Origin: Kitasatospora cinereorecta
GTDB taxonomy: Bacteria > Actinomycetota > Actinomycetes > Streptomycetales > Streptomycetaceae
Direction: 5' to 3'
Assembly: GCF_024172095.1 (NCBI RefSeq)
Contig: NZ_JAMZDX010000001.1
Coordinates: 586,001-650,000, forward strand
DNA length: 64,000 nt
Positions within the stretch are counted from its first letter, which is position 1, and each line of letters opens with the position of its first letter. Below the pieces are notes generated by a model. That model saw nothing but the letters and a program-made list of their open reading frames with translations. It was not told the origin of the DNA and did not search any database. Both the position numbers and the translations under genes were made by a program. Shown here piece by piece: positions 25,571-33,072 of this stretch.

Positions 25571-28431
25571 GGCCCACCGCCTGGCGGGCCGCCCTGCGGA
25601 TCGCCCGCCGCGACGCCCTGCGCGCCAAGGGCCGCAGCGCCCTGGTGCTGGCCATGATCGCCCTGCCGGTGCTCGGCGTGGCCGGCATCGACGTGGTCGC
25701 GCGCAGCGCCCAGCTGGAACCCGGCGAGCGGGCCACCCGGATGATGGGCGCCGCCGATGCCCGGGTCGCCATGACCGGCCGCGGGCTGACGGTGCTCCAG
25801 GCCCCGGACTACCGGGAGGACTCCACCGCGCGCGGGCCGGAGAAGGGCCAGCAGCCGACCGCCGAGCAGAAGCGCAGCGCGGCGACCGAGCCCGACCAGC
25901 TGATCCGCGAGCTGCTGCCCGCCGGCAGCACCCTGATCCCGGTGCCGGACGGACCGCGGTCCGCCGCCACCACCAAGGAGGGGCGGCTCTCCGTCTCCAC
26001 CAGCGAGGCCGACCTCACCGACCCGGTCTGGCACGGCCTGGTGAACGTGATCGAGGGCACCGCCCCGCACACGCCCCGCGAGATCGCCGCCACCCGGCCC
26101 TTCCTCGACCAGTCCGGGCTGCGGCTGGGCGACTCCACCGCGCTGCGCGGCCTGGACGGCTCCCCGTTCACCATCACCGCGGTGGTCGAGTACCCCGCCG
26201 ACCTGGGCACCGCCGAACTGGTCGCCCGGCCCGGCGCACTGATCGAGCCGCTGAAGAAGGCCGCCGGCCAGGCCGGCCGGCAGGACACCGGCCTGTACGG
26301 CGGCGGCGACTGGCTGGTCAAGCTGCCCGCCGGCGCCGCGCTCGACTGGCCGAAGGTGCTCGAACTCAACAAGTACGGCTTCAACGCCACCAGCCGCAGC
26401 GTGCTGCTCGACCCGCCGCCGCGCTCCCAGGTACCGCTGTACGCGTACCAGGCGCAGCAGGGCTTCTCCTCCACCGGCGTCGACGCCGCCGCGCTGGCCG
26501 TGGTCGCCACCGTGGTCGGCATGGCCCTGCTGGAGATCGTCCTGCTGGCCGGACCGGCCTTCGCGGTCGGCGCCCGCCGCTCGCGGCGGCAGCTCGGCCT
26601 GCTCGCCGCCGGCGGCGGCGACCGCTCGCACATCCGCGCGGTGGTGCTCGGCGGCGGCGTGGTGCTGGGCCTGGCCGGCGCCGTGGTCGGCGTGGCACTG
26701 GCGATCGCCGCCGTCGCCGTCGCCCGGCCCTGGATCGAGGTGTACGGCGGCAGCCGCTTCGGCCACTTCGACCTGCAGCCGCTCGACCTGGTCGCGATCG
26801 CCGGGATCGGCCTGGTCACCGGCCTGCTGGCGGCCGTGGTGCCGGCCGTCCAGGCCGCCCGGCAGAACGTCGTCGAGGCGCTCACCGGCCGCGGCTCGCT
26901 CAAGCCCGCCAACCGCTGGATCGCCCTGCTCGGTCTGGTGATGGTCGGCGGCGGCGCGGTCCTCGCGCTGCTCGGCACCGCCCTCGGCCAGGGCCGCGGC
27001 CTGCCGGTGCTCGGCGGCTCGGTGATCGCCGAGCTGGGCATGGTGCTCTGCACCCCGATCCTGGTCGGACTGTTCGGCCGGCTCGGCCGCCTGCTGCCGC
27101 TCAGCCCCCGGCTCGCCCTGCGCGACGCCGTCCGCCACCGCGGCCGCACCGCCCCCGCGGTCGCCGCGGTGATGGCCGCTGTGGCCGGCTCGGTCGCCGT
27201 CGGCATCTACTCCGCCAGCAGCGACCTGGAACAGCGCCAGGAGTACGTGGCCGCGGCGCCCAGCGGCGCGGTCACCCTGCAGAACGGCTGGGGCCCCACC
27301 GCCGACGCGGCGACCCTCGGCCTGATGCGCGACTCCGTCGAGCGGAGCATGCCCGACCTCGGGCAGCGCGCCGATGTCGCCGAGGCGACCTACAAGGGCG
27401 CCTGCCGCGGCGGCGACCCCTGCGGCAGCGTCCAGCCGGTGATGCCCAAGGAGCTCCGCTGCCCGGCCCGCGACCGGGACGAGGAGAGCCCGACCAGCTA
27501 CCAGGCGTTCACCCGGCTGATGCAGGACCCGCGCTGCCGGGACCCCAGGGACAACCGTTCCAACACTGTCTTCGGCATGATGCCGGTCGGCGACGCCGCC
27601 CTGCTGCACAACCTCTTCGGCGTCCGCGAGGCGACCGCCGACCAGGCCCTGGCCCAGGGCAAGGCCGTGGTCTTCGACGACCGCTACCTCAAGGACGGCA
27701 AGCTCACCATCGAGCTGACCGAGCCGACCGATCGCGCCGCCGAGGCCAAGGCCGACGCCTCCGGGGAGCGCCTCAAGCCGCAGACCCGCACCATCACCGT
27801 GGACGCCGTCCTGGTCCCGGCCGGCACCGCCGGCTCTCCCGCGCTGATCAGTCCGCAGGCCGCCAAGGGCCTCGGCCTGCAGCCGCTCGACACCGGTTCG
27901 GTCTGGCTGCCCGCCGCCAAGCCGGCCGGCACGGCGGAGCAGCGCGCGGTGGCCGCCGTCGGCAAGCTCGACGACACCGCCCAGATCCGGGTCGAGCGCG
28001 GCTTCCAGCCCAAGCACGACGCGATCACCCTCGGTCTGACCGCCTTCGCGGCCGTGGTCGCGCTCGGCGCGGCCGGGATCGCCACCGGCCTGGCCTCCGC
28101 CGACTCGCAGAACGACCTGGCCACCCTGGCCGCGGTCGGCGCCCCGGCGGGCATCCGACGCCGGCTCTCCGGCTTCCAGTGCGGAGTGATCGCCGCGATG
28201 GGGACCCTGCTGGGCACCGTCTGCGGCATCGTCCCGGCGGTGGCGCTGCGCCGCCTGCAGGCCGAGTCGAGCGGCGAGTTCAGCGTCGGCGGCTCGGCCG
28301 GGAAGCACATGGTGCTCGCCTTCCCGTGGACCACGATGGGCCTGACCGTCGTGGTGCTGCCGCTGCTCGCGGTCGGCCTGGCCATGCTGCTGACCCGCTC
28401 CCGGCTGGCCATGGTCCGCCGGGCCGGCTGA
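25567..28431 (+). CDS. FtsX-like ABC transporter permease
   Basis: A 954-aa permease with two FtsX modules. The N-terminal helix RSALVLAMIALPVLGVAGIDVV is followed by a large extracytoplasmic region (~60-300). A first group of helices spans ~310-500 (VVATVVGMALLEIVLLAGPAF; LDLVAIAGIGLVTGLLAAVVPAVQAAR). A second large external region (~545-820) includes a cysteine pair in KGACRGGDPCGSV and CPARDRDEESP. The last helices are at ~825-950. The tandem layout is typical of actinobacterial exporters working with a single ATPase. The start GTG overlaps the ATPase stop. It is probably induced with that gene by the PadR circuit. The substrate is unknown. Confidence 0.9.
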   Translation: MRPTAWRAALRIARRDALRAKGRSALVLAMIALPVLGVAGIDVVARSAQLEPGERATRMMGAADARVAMTGRGLTVLQAPDYREDSTARGPEKGQQPTAEQKRSAATEPDQLIRELLPAGSTLIPVPDGPRSAATTKEGRLSVSTSEADLTDPVWHGLVNVIEGTAPHTPREIAATRPFLDQSGLRLGDSTALRGLDGSPFTITAVVEYPADLGTAELVARPGALIEPLKKAAGQAGRQDTGLYGGGDWLVKLPAGAALDWPKVLELNKYGFNATSRSVLLDPPPRSQVPLYAYQAQQGFSSTGVDAAALAVVATVVGMALLEIVLLAGPAFAVGARRSRRQLGLLAAGGGDRSHIRAVVLGGGVVLGLAGAVVGVALAIAAVAVARPWIEVYGGSRFGHFDLQPLDLVAIAGIGLVTGLLAAVVPAVQAARQNVVEALTGRGSLKPANRWIALLGLVMVGGGAVLALLGTALGQGRGLPVLGGSVIAELGMVLCTPILVGLFGRLGRLLPLSPRLALRDAVRHRGRTAPAVAAVMAAVAGSVAVGIYSASSDLEQRQEYVAAAPSGAVTLQNGWGPTADAATLGLMRDSVERSMPDLGQRADVAEATYKGACRGGDPCGSVQPVMPKELRCPARDRDEESPTSYQAFTRLMQDPRCRDPRDNRSNTVFGMMPVGDAALLHNLFGVREATADQALAQGKAVVFDDRYLKDGKLTIELTEPTDRAAEAKADASGERLKPQTRTITVDAVLVPAGTAGSPALISPQAAKGLGLQPLDTGSVWLPAAKPAGTAEQRAVAAVGKLDDTAQIRVERGFQPKHDAITLGLTAFAAVVALGAAGIATGLASADSQNDLATLAAVGAPAGIRRRLSGFQCGVIAAMGTLLGTVCGIVPAVALRRLQAESSGEFSVGGSAGKHMVLAFPWTTMGLTVVVLPLLAVGLAMLLTRSRLAMVRRAG

Positions 28432-28450
28432 GCCCCCGCAGCCGTCTCGC

Positions 28451-28512
28451 CTGTCCCGTCCGTCCCGCTGCCCCACCGCGCCGGGCGGCGGGACGGGCGG
28501 TGGGACGGGCGG
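28451..28512 (+). terminator. Possible terminator after ABC permease
   Basis: Imperfect inverted repeat: GTCCCGTCCGTCCCGC near 28455-28470 can pair with GCGGGACGGGCGGTGGGAC near 28488-28507. G-rich direct repeats (GGGACGGGC units) follow to about 28525. There is no T-run, as is common in this GC range. It lies 20 bp past the permease stop. Confidence 0.4.
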
Positions 28513-28595
28513 GACGGGCGGGACGGCGGGTGACGGTGGTCACCCGCGGGAACCCCGGCCGCATCCACCGGCCCGGGCGAACTAAAGTCGTCCGT

Positions 28596-29993
28596 ATGAC
28601 GAAAACCCCGGACAGCGTCGTCCGCTCCTACATCGACCGCCACGAGGCCGACTTCCTGCGGGACCTGGCCGACTGGCTGCGCATCCCCTCGGTCTCCGCC
28701 GACCCCGATCGGGCCGGCGAGGTCCGCCGCTCCGCCGAGTGGCTGGCCGCCAAGCTGCGCGAGACCGGGTTCCCGGTCGCCGAGGTGTGGGAGACCGACG
28801 GGCTGCCGGCGGTGTTCGCCGAGTGGCCGTCCGGGGACGCCGGTGCGCCGACCGTGCTGGTCTACGGCCACCACGACGTGCAGCCCGCCGCCAAGGAGGA
28901 CGGCTGGGACACCGAGCCGTTCGAGCCCACCGTGGTCGGCCGCCGGATGTACGCCCGCGGCGCCGCGGACGACAAGGGCCAGGTCTTCTTCCACACCCTC
29001 GGGGTCCGCGCCCACCTGGCCGCCACCGGCCGGACCGCGCCCGCCGTCAACCTCAAGCTGCTGATCGAGGGCGAGGAGGAGTCCGGCTCGCCGAACTTCG
29101 CCGAGCTGGTCCGCCGCGAGGCCGGGCGGCTGGCCGCCGACGTCGTGGTCATCTCGGACACCGGCATGTGGGCCGAGAACACCCCGACCGTCTGCACCGG
29201 CATGCGCGGCCTGGCGGACTGCCAGATCGACCTGTTCGGGCCGGACAGCGACATCCACTCCGGCTCCTTCGGCGGCGCCGTCCCCAACCCGGCGGACGTC
29301 GCGGCCGCGCTGGTGGCCGCCCTGCACGACGCCGACCGCCGGGTGGCGGTCCCGGGCTTCTACGACGGCGTCGTCGAGCTGACCGAGCGGGAGCGCGAGC
29401 TCTTCGCCGCGCTGCCGTTCGACGAGGCCCAGTGGCTGCGGGTCGCCAAGTCGTACGGCACCCAGGGCGAGGCCGGCTACTCCACCCTGGAGCGGGTCTG
29501 GGCCCGGCCGACCGCCGAGGTCAACGGCATCTGGGGCGGCTACACCGGCCCCGGCGGCAAGACCATCGTGCCGGCCGAGGCGCACGTCAAGCTGTCCTTC
29601 CGGCTGGTCGCCGGCCAGGAGGTGGAGAAGGTCCGCGAGGCCGTCACCGCCTGGGTCGCCGAGCAGGTGCCGGACGGCATCCGGTACGAGCTGGTCTTCC
29701 CCGGCGCGACCCGGCCGTGCCTGACGCCGCTGGACCACCCGGCGCTGCAGTCCACCGTGCGGGCGATGGGCCGGGCCTTCGAGCAGGAGATCCTGTTCAC
29801 CCGGGAGGGCGGTTCCGGACCGGCCGCCGACCTGCAGGACGTGCTGGGCGCGCCGGTGCTGTTCCTGGGCATCTCGGTGCCCTCGGACGGCTGGCACTCG
29901 ATCAACGAGAAGGTGGAGCTGGACCTGCTCCGCAAGGGCGTGGAGACCTCCGCGTACCTGTGGGGCGACCTGGCCGAGACCTTCCGGCCGTGA
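28596..29993 (+). CDS. M20-family dipeptidase/metallopeptidase
   Basis: A 465-aa zinc-dependent M20 peptidase of the dipeptidase/carnosinase-like type. Metal ligands and catalytic residues: VYGHHDVQPA (His-Asp, ~89), ARGAADDKGQ (bridging Asp, ~125), IEGEEESGSPN (Glu-Glu, ~158), VISDTGMW (Asp, ~188) and a C-terminal His in GWHSINEKV (~433). The dimerisation/lid domain lies between ~200 and 330 (DIHSGSFGGAVPNP). Cytoplasmic, with no signal peptide. The ATG at 28596 lacks a Shine-Dalgarno; TAAAGT at 28583-28588 is placed as a -10 for a leaderless transcript. Likely role in peptide turnover. Confidence 0.92.
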   Translation: MTKTPDSVVRSYIDRHEADFLRDLADWLRIPSVSADPDRAGEVRRSAEWLAAKLRETGFPVAEVWETDGLPAVFAEWPSGDAGAPTVLVYGHHDVQPAAKEDGWDTEPFEPTVVGRRMYARGAADDKGQVFFHTLGVRAHLAATGRTAPAVNLKLLIEGEEESGSPNFAELVRREAGRLAADVVVISDTGMWAENTPTVCTGMRGLADCQIDLFGPDSDIHSGSFGGAVPNPADVAAALVAALHDADRRVAVPGFYDGVVELTERERELFAALPFDEAQWLRVAKSYGTQGEAGYSTLERVWARPTAEVNGIWGGYTGPGGKTIVPAEAHVKLSFRLVAGQEVEKVREAVTAWVAEQVPDGIRYELVFPGATRPCLTPLDHPALQSTVRAMGRAFEQEILFTREGGSGPAADLQDVLGAPVLFLGISVPSDGWHSINEKVELDLLRKGVETSAYLWGDLAETFRP

Positions 29994-30036
29994 CGGCTGC
30001 GACGGCTGTGACGGCTGTGACGGCCGCGACGGCCTC
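29992..30036. repeat. 9-bp tandem repeat after the peptidase gene
   Basis: Five consecutive 9-bp units of the form GACGGC(T/C)(G/T)(T/C) begin at 29992, 30001, 30010, 30019 and 30028, overlapping the M20 stop codon. Units two and three are identical. No function is evident; it lies in the 129-bp gap before nudC. Confidence 0.7.
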
Positions 30037-30122
30037 GACTGCAGGGTCGACAGGACCGGCGGGCCGGACAGTGCGGGACGACGCGACACCACGCGAGACG
30101 ATGCGAACGGGGATGGACCGAG

Positions 30123-31055
30123 TTGAGCACCGCGCCTGAGACCAAGCGCCTCGCCCTCGCCCGGGCGGGGGTGGACCGGGCCGCGCACCACCGGTTCGAC
30201 GAGCCCTGGCTGGCGGCGGCCTGGAGCCACCCGTCCACCAAGGTGCTGCCGATCGCCGGTGGCGAGGTCTTCGTGGTCGACACCGAGACCGGCAGCGAAC
30301 TGGTGCTGCTGCCGTCCTTCGAGGCCCCGCAGACCGGGGACCGCTACTTCCTGGGCACCGACGAGGACGGGGTGTCCTACTTCGCGCTGGCCGGCGAGAG
30401 CCTGCCGGGCCGGCTGGACGGCGACGCCCGTCCGGCCGGGCTGCGCGAGGTGGGCGGCACGCTGTCGGACCGCGACGCCGGGCTGCTGGTGCACGCGGTG
30501 GCCCTGGAGCACTGGCACCGGCTGCACAGCTTCTGCTCGCGCTGCGGGCACCGTACCGAGAAGGCGGGGGCGGGCCACGTCCGCCGCTGCACCTCCTGCG
30601 CGGCCGAACACTACCCGCGCACCGACCCGGCGGTGATCATGCTGATCACCGACGAGGAGGACCGCTGCCTGCTGGGCCGTCAGGCGCTCTGGCCGGAGGG
30701 CCGCTGGTCGACCCTGGCGGGCTTCGTGGAGCCCGGCGAGTCGATCGAGCAGGCGGTGGTCCGCGAGGTCCGGGAGGAGGCCGGGGTGCGGGTCGGCGAG
30801 GTCGCGTACGTGGCGAGCCAGCCGTGGCCGTTCCCGTCCAGCCTGATGCTGGGCTTCGTGGGCAAGGCCGCCCCGGGCGGCACCGGGATCACCGTGGACG
30901 GCGAGGAGCTGTCCGAGGCGCGCTGGTTCTCCCGGTCCGAACTGAAGGCCGGAATGGAGGCCGGCGAGATCCTGCCGCCGTCCGGAATTTCGATTGCCCG
31001 CCATCTGGTCGAACTCTGGTACGGAGAACCGCTGCCGGCGGCCGCCCGCTGGTAA
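30123..31055 (+). CDS. nudC: NAD(+) diphosphatase NudC (Nudix)
   Basis: A 310-aa NudC-type enzyme. The N-terminal half is the dimerisation domain. A zinc ribbon, CSRCGH...CTSC (~141-160), leads to the Nudix box GFVEPGESIEQAVVREVREEAGV (in parts, residues ~200-222) and the NudC signature SQPWPFPSSLMLGF (~238). It hydrolyses NADH to NMNH and AMP, and members can remove NAD caps from RNA 5' ends. Translation starts at TTG 30123, with GGACCGAG just upstream. The mycobacterial homologue also sits near uvrD2 and the mycoredoxin gene. A bidirectional terminator follows directly. Confidence 0.93.
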   Translation: MSTAPETKRLALARAGVDRAAHHRFDEPWLAAAWSHPSTKVLPIAGGEVFVVDTETGSELVLLPSFEAPQTGDRYFLGTDEDGVSYFALAGESLPGRLDGDARPAGLREVGGTLSDRDAGLLVHAVALEHWHRLHSFCSRCGHRTEKAGAGHVRRCTSCAAEHYPRTDPAVIMLITDEEDRCLLGRQALWPEGRWSTLAGFVEPGESIEQAVVREVREEAGVRVGEVAYVASQPWPFPSSLMLGFVGKAAPGGTGITVDGEELSEARWFSRSELKAGMEAGEILPPSGISIARHLVELWYGEPLPAAARW

Positions 31056-31061
31056 TGGCGA

Positions 31062-31101
31062 ATAAGGGGGCGTGCGGCGATTGCCGTGCGCCCCCTTATT
31101 T
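31062..31101. terminator. Bidirectional intrinsic terminator (nudC / ATPase)
   Basis: AATAAGGGGGCGTGCGGC and its near complement (to TTATT at 31101) form a long stem around GATT. The A-rich side and the T-rich side give U-tracts on both strands. It lies exactly between the convergent stops at 31055 and 31106. Confidence 0.88.
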
Positions 31102-31105
31102 CATT

Positions 31106-31645
31106 TCACTGCGACGTGTCCCCCTGCGACTCGTCCGGTTCGTGCGGCTCGTGGAGCTCGCCCGGCCGGACGTCGAGCCAGCAGTTGACCGTCTTTCCGG
31201 AGAGCCGGGTGGTCACCGCCCAGCGCGCGCAGAGCGCCTGGACGATCGCCAGACCGCGCCCGTTGGAGTCCTCCTCGCCCGCCGTGCGCAGCTGCGGCAC
31301 GCCGTGGCCGTAGTCGGCGACCGAGATGTGCAGGGTCGACTGGTTGATCGCCAGGGTCATCGAGACCGCGCCCCGGCCGTACCTGATGGCGTTGGTGACC
31401 AGCTCGGACACCACCAGCTCGGCGCTGTCGGTCAGGTGGGCGACGCCCCAGGAGGCCAGCGCCGTCCCGGTCATCCGCCGGGCGCGGGCGACGTTCGACG
31501 TCAGGGGCGGGAAGGAGGCCGTCGCGACCCAGGCGCCGCGTTCGGCGGCCGGGAGGACCCGGCCGGGGCGCGCCTTGGCGCCCGAGGAGTCGGTCGTCTC
31601 GGCGAAGTCCGCCGGCGGCCGCTGCGAGGTACTGCTCACGGGCAT
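31106..31645 (-). CDS. RsbW-like ATP-binding protein (anti-sigma kinase type)
   Basis: A 179-aa GHKL-fold ATPase: N box ELVVSELVTNAIRYG (~85), G1 VADYGHGVP (~118) and G2 SNGRGLAIVQAL (~136), ending with the SGKTVNCWLDV strand. It is of the stand-alone histidine-kinase-like ATPase class abundant in Streptomyces. Members are serine kinases for anti-anti-sigma factors or bind regulators directly. ATG 31645 is chosen, with GGCGGA upstream; the frame extends to 31783 without conservation. It is divergent from the GntR gene. No cognate anti-anti-sigma gene is adjacent, so the partner is unknown. Confidence 0.87.
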   Translation of the reverse strand: MPVSSTSQRPPADFAETTDSSGAKARPGRVLPAAERGAWVATASFPPLTSNVARARRMTGTALASWGVAHLTDSAELVVSELVTNAIRYGRGAVSMTLAINQSTLHISVADYGHGVPQLRTAGEEDSNGRGLAIVQALCARWAVTTRLSGKTVNCWLDVRPGELHEPHEPDESQGDTSQ

Positions 31646-31769
31646 GGATCCGCCCCCGGGTGTGCGTGGTGAGAAAACATTCGAATGCAATCGAGATGAC
31701 CGGGGTCGGGCACCGGAATCCCCAATCCCGGCCAATGTTGACGGGTTTCGCTGAAAAGGCGCAAGCAGA

Positions 31770-32585
31770 ATGGCTACATTCACTCGGGTGACGATCCCCC
31801 GAGGCGGCGCACCCGCCCCGAAGTACCAGCGCCTGGCGGCCGACCTGCGCCGCCGGATCGAGGCCGGCGAGTGGCAGGGGGGTGCCCAGCTCCCGGTCGA
31901 GGGCGACCTGGAGCAGCACTACGGCGTGGCCCGCAACACCGTCCGGCTGGCGGTCGACGTCCTGGTCAACGAGGGCCGGCTGGTCCGGATGCAGGGCAAG
32001 GGCACCTACCTCAAGCAGCAGCCGGTGTTCGACCACCGGGCCTACCTGGCCGCCCGGCTGCCCGGCCAGCGCGACGCGCTCGCGGCGCCCAGCGAGGTCT
32101 ACACGCGCGAGGCCAGGACCGCCGGCCGCCGGCTGACCGTCGACTTCGACATGCTGGTGGTGCGGGCCCGCCCGGACGTGGCGCAGCGGCTCGGACTGCC
32201 GCCCGACGACGCGGTGGTGGTCCGCCGTCAGCTACGGCTGCTGGACCGCGAGCCGTACTCCATCGAGGAGTCCCACTACCGGGCCGGGCTGGCCGCCGGG
32301 ACGCCGCTGATGGACCCGGAGCCGGCGCCCGGCGGGGACGAGCAGGTGCTCGCCGCCATGGGGCGCTCCGAGACATCGGCCGTCGACCACCTGGCGGCCC
32401 GGATGCCCGGGCCCGAGGAGGCGGCCTGGTTCGAGATCGGCCCCGGGGTGCCGCTGCTGGTGCAGACCCGGGTCACCCACGACCGGCGCGGGCCGGTGCG
32501 GGTGATCGAGACCCGCTACGCGGCCGACCGCTGCCGGCTGGTGTACGAGGTCGGCGAGGGGCGCGAGCCGGGCCCGCGCCCCTGA
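31770..32585 (+). CDS. GntR-family regulator with UTRA effector domain
   Basis: A 271-aa HutC-subfamily repressor. The N-terminal winged helix spans residues ~18-85 (KYQRLAADLRRRIEAGEW; GVARNTVRLAVDVLVNEGRLVRMQGKGTYL in parts), with the recognition helix at VARNTVRLAVDVL. The UTRA ligand domain covers ~105-265 (DDAVVVRRQLRLLDREPYSIEESHY; ends VIETRYAADRCRLVYEV). It is transcribed divergently from the anti-sigma-type ATPase; a shared operator in the 124-bp gap is possible. The start is ATG 31770, though GTG 31788 is also reasonable. The ligand cannot be read. Confidence 0.9.
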   Translation: MATFTRVTIPRGGAPAPKYQRLAADLRRRIEAGEWQGGAQLPVEGDLEQHYGVARNTVRLAVDVLVNEGRLVRMQGKGTYLKQQPVFDHRAYLAARLPGQRDALAAPSEVYTREARTAGRRLTVDFDMLVVRARPDVAQRLGLPPDDAVVVRRQLRLLDREPYSIEESHYRAGLAAGTPLMDPEPAPGGDEQVLAAMGRSETSAVDHLAARMPGPEEAAWFEIGPGVPLLVQTRVTHDRRGPVRVIETRYAADRCRLVYEVGEGREPGPRP

Positions 32586-32590
32586 CCGGC

Positions 32591-32655
32591 GTGCCGACGG
32601 TGGTGCGGTGCCGATGGCGGTGCTGTGCCGACGGCTGCGCTGTGCCGACGGTGCG
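32591..32655. repeat. 17-bp tandem repeat between convergent genes
   Basis: Four units beginning GTGCCGA(C/T)GG start at 32591, 32608, 32625 and 32642, exactly 17 bp apart. They fill the gap between the GntR stop and the mycoredoxin stop. No stem or known site is apparent. Confidence 0.75.
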
Positions 32656-32907
32656 TCAGACCAGGGCGGCCTGGACCTGGCGCAGGCTCGGGTTGGTCAT
32701 CACGCTCTGCTCGCCGGAGGCGGAGACCACGACCACGGTCGGGACGGTCTGGTTGCCGTTGTTCACCGACTCCACGTAGCTCGCCGCCGACGGGTCCTCC
32801 TCGATGTTGATCTCGGTGTAGCCGATGCCCTCGCGGCCGAGCTGGCTCTTCAGACGGTTGCAGTAGCCGCACCAGGTCGTGCTGTACATCGTGACGGTCC
32901 CGGACAT
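32656..32907 (-). CDS. Mycoredoxin (glutaredoxin-like, CGYC)
   Basis: An 83-aa thioredoxin-fold protein: VTMYSTTWCGYCNRLKSQL holds the CxxC active site (Cys13, Cys16) and QTVPTVVV holds the cis-Pro loop. The CGYC sequence and size are those of actinobacterial mycoredoxin-1, which reduces protein-mycothiol mixed disulfides. The start ATG 32907 is preceded by AAGGAGTC. A SigR-type promoter lies 46 bp upstream of it, consistent with induction by thiol oxidation. It is divergent from uvrD2, as in mycobacteria. Confidence 0.93.
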   Translation of the reverse strand: MSGTVTMYSTTWCGYCNRLKSQLGREGIGYTEINIEEDPSAASYVESVNNGNQTVPTVVVVSASGEQSVMTNPSLRQVQAALV

Positions 32908-32952
32908 GTCGGGGGACTCCTTCGTGGAGAGGGGCGAGCGGTCGCCGGATCC

Positions 32953-32978
32953 AACGCCCGGTCCGTCGGTCGCATTCC
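32953..32978 (-). promoter_or_regulatory. SigR-type promoter of mycoredoxin gene
   Basis: On the minus strand: GGAAT (32978-32974), 18 bp, GTT (32955-32953, followed by GG). This is an exact match to GGAAT-N18-GTT. It is correctly oriented, with a ~40-nt leader to the ATG at 32907. Confidence 0.82.
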
Positions 32979-33021
32979 GGGCCGGAATCCGGGTGTGATT
33001 ATCCGATCACATCGGGGTGGC

Positions 33022-33030
33022 TGTGGATAA
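33022..33030 (-). promoter_or_regulatory. DnaA-box match upstream of uvrD2
   Basis: TGTGGATAA is the exact complement of the 9-mer TTATCCACA. A single box lies 43 bp upstream of the uvrD2 start. Binding is not shown, and a 9-mer can arise by chance. Confidence 0.35.
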
Positions 33031-33072
33031 CGCCGCCGCAGACTGTCAGGTGGGCCTGAGAGGATGGACAGC

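Noticed and set aside
31715..31739. GGAAT-N17-GTT upstream of the GntR gene as a SigR promoter
   Set aside because: The spacer is 17 bp, shorter than the 18-19 bp seen at the other three sites, and the regulator has no evident link to thiol stress.
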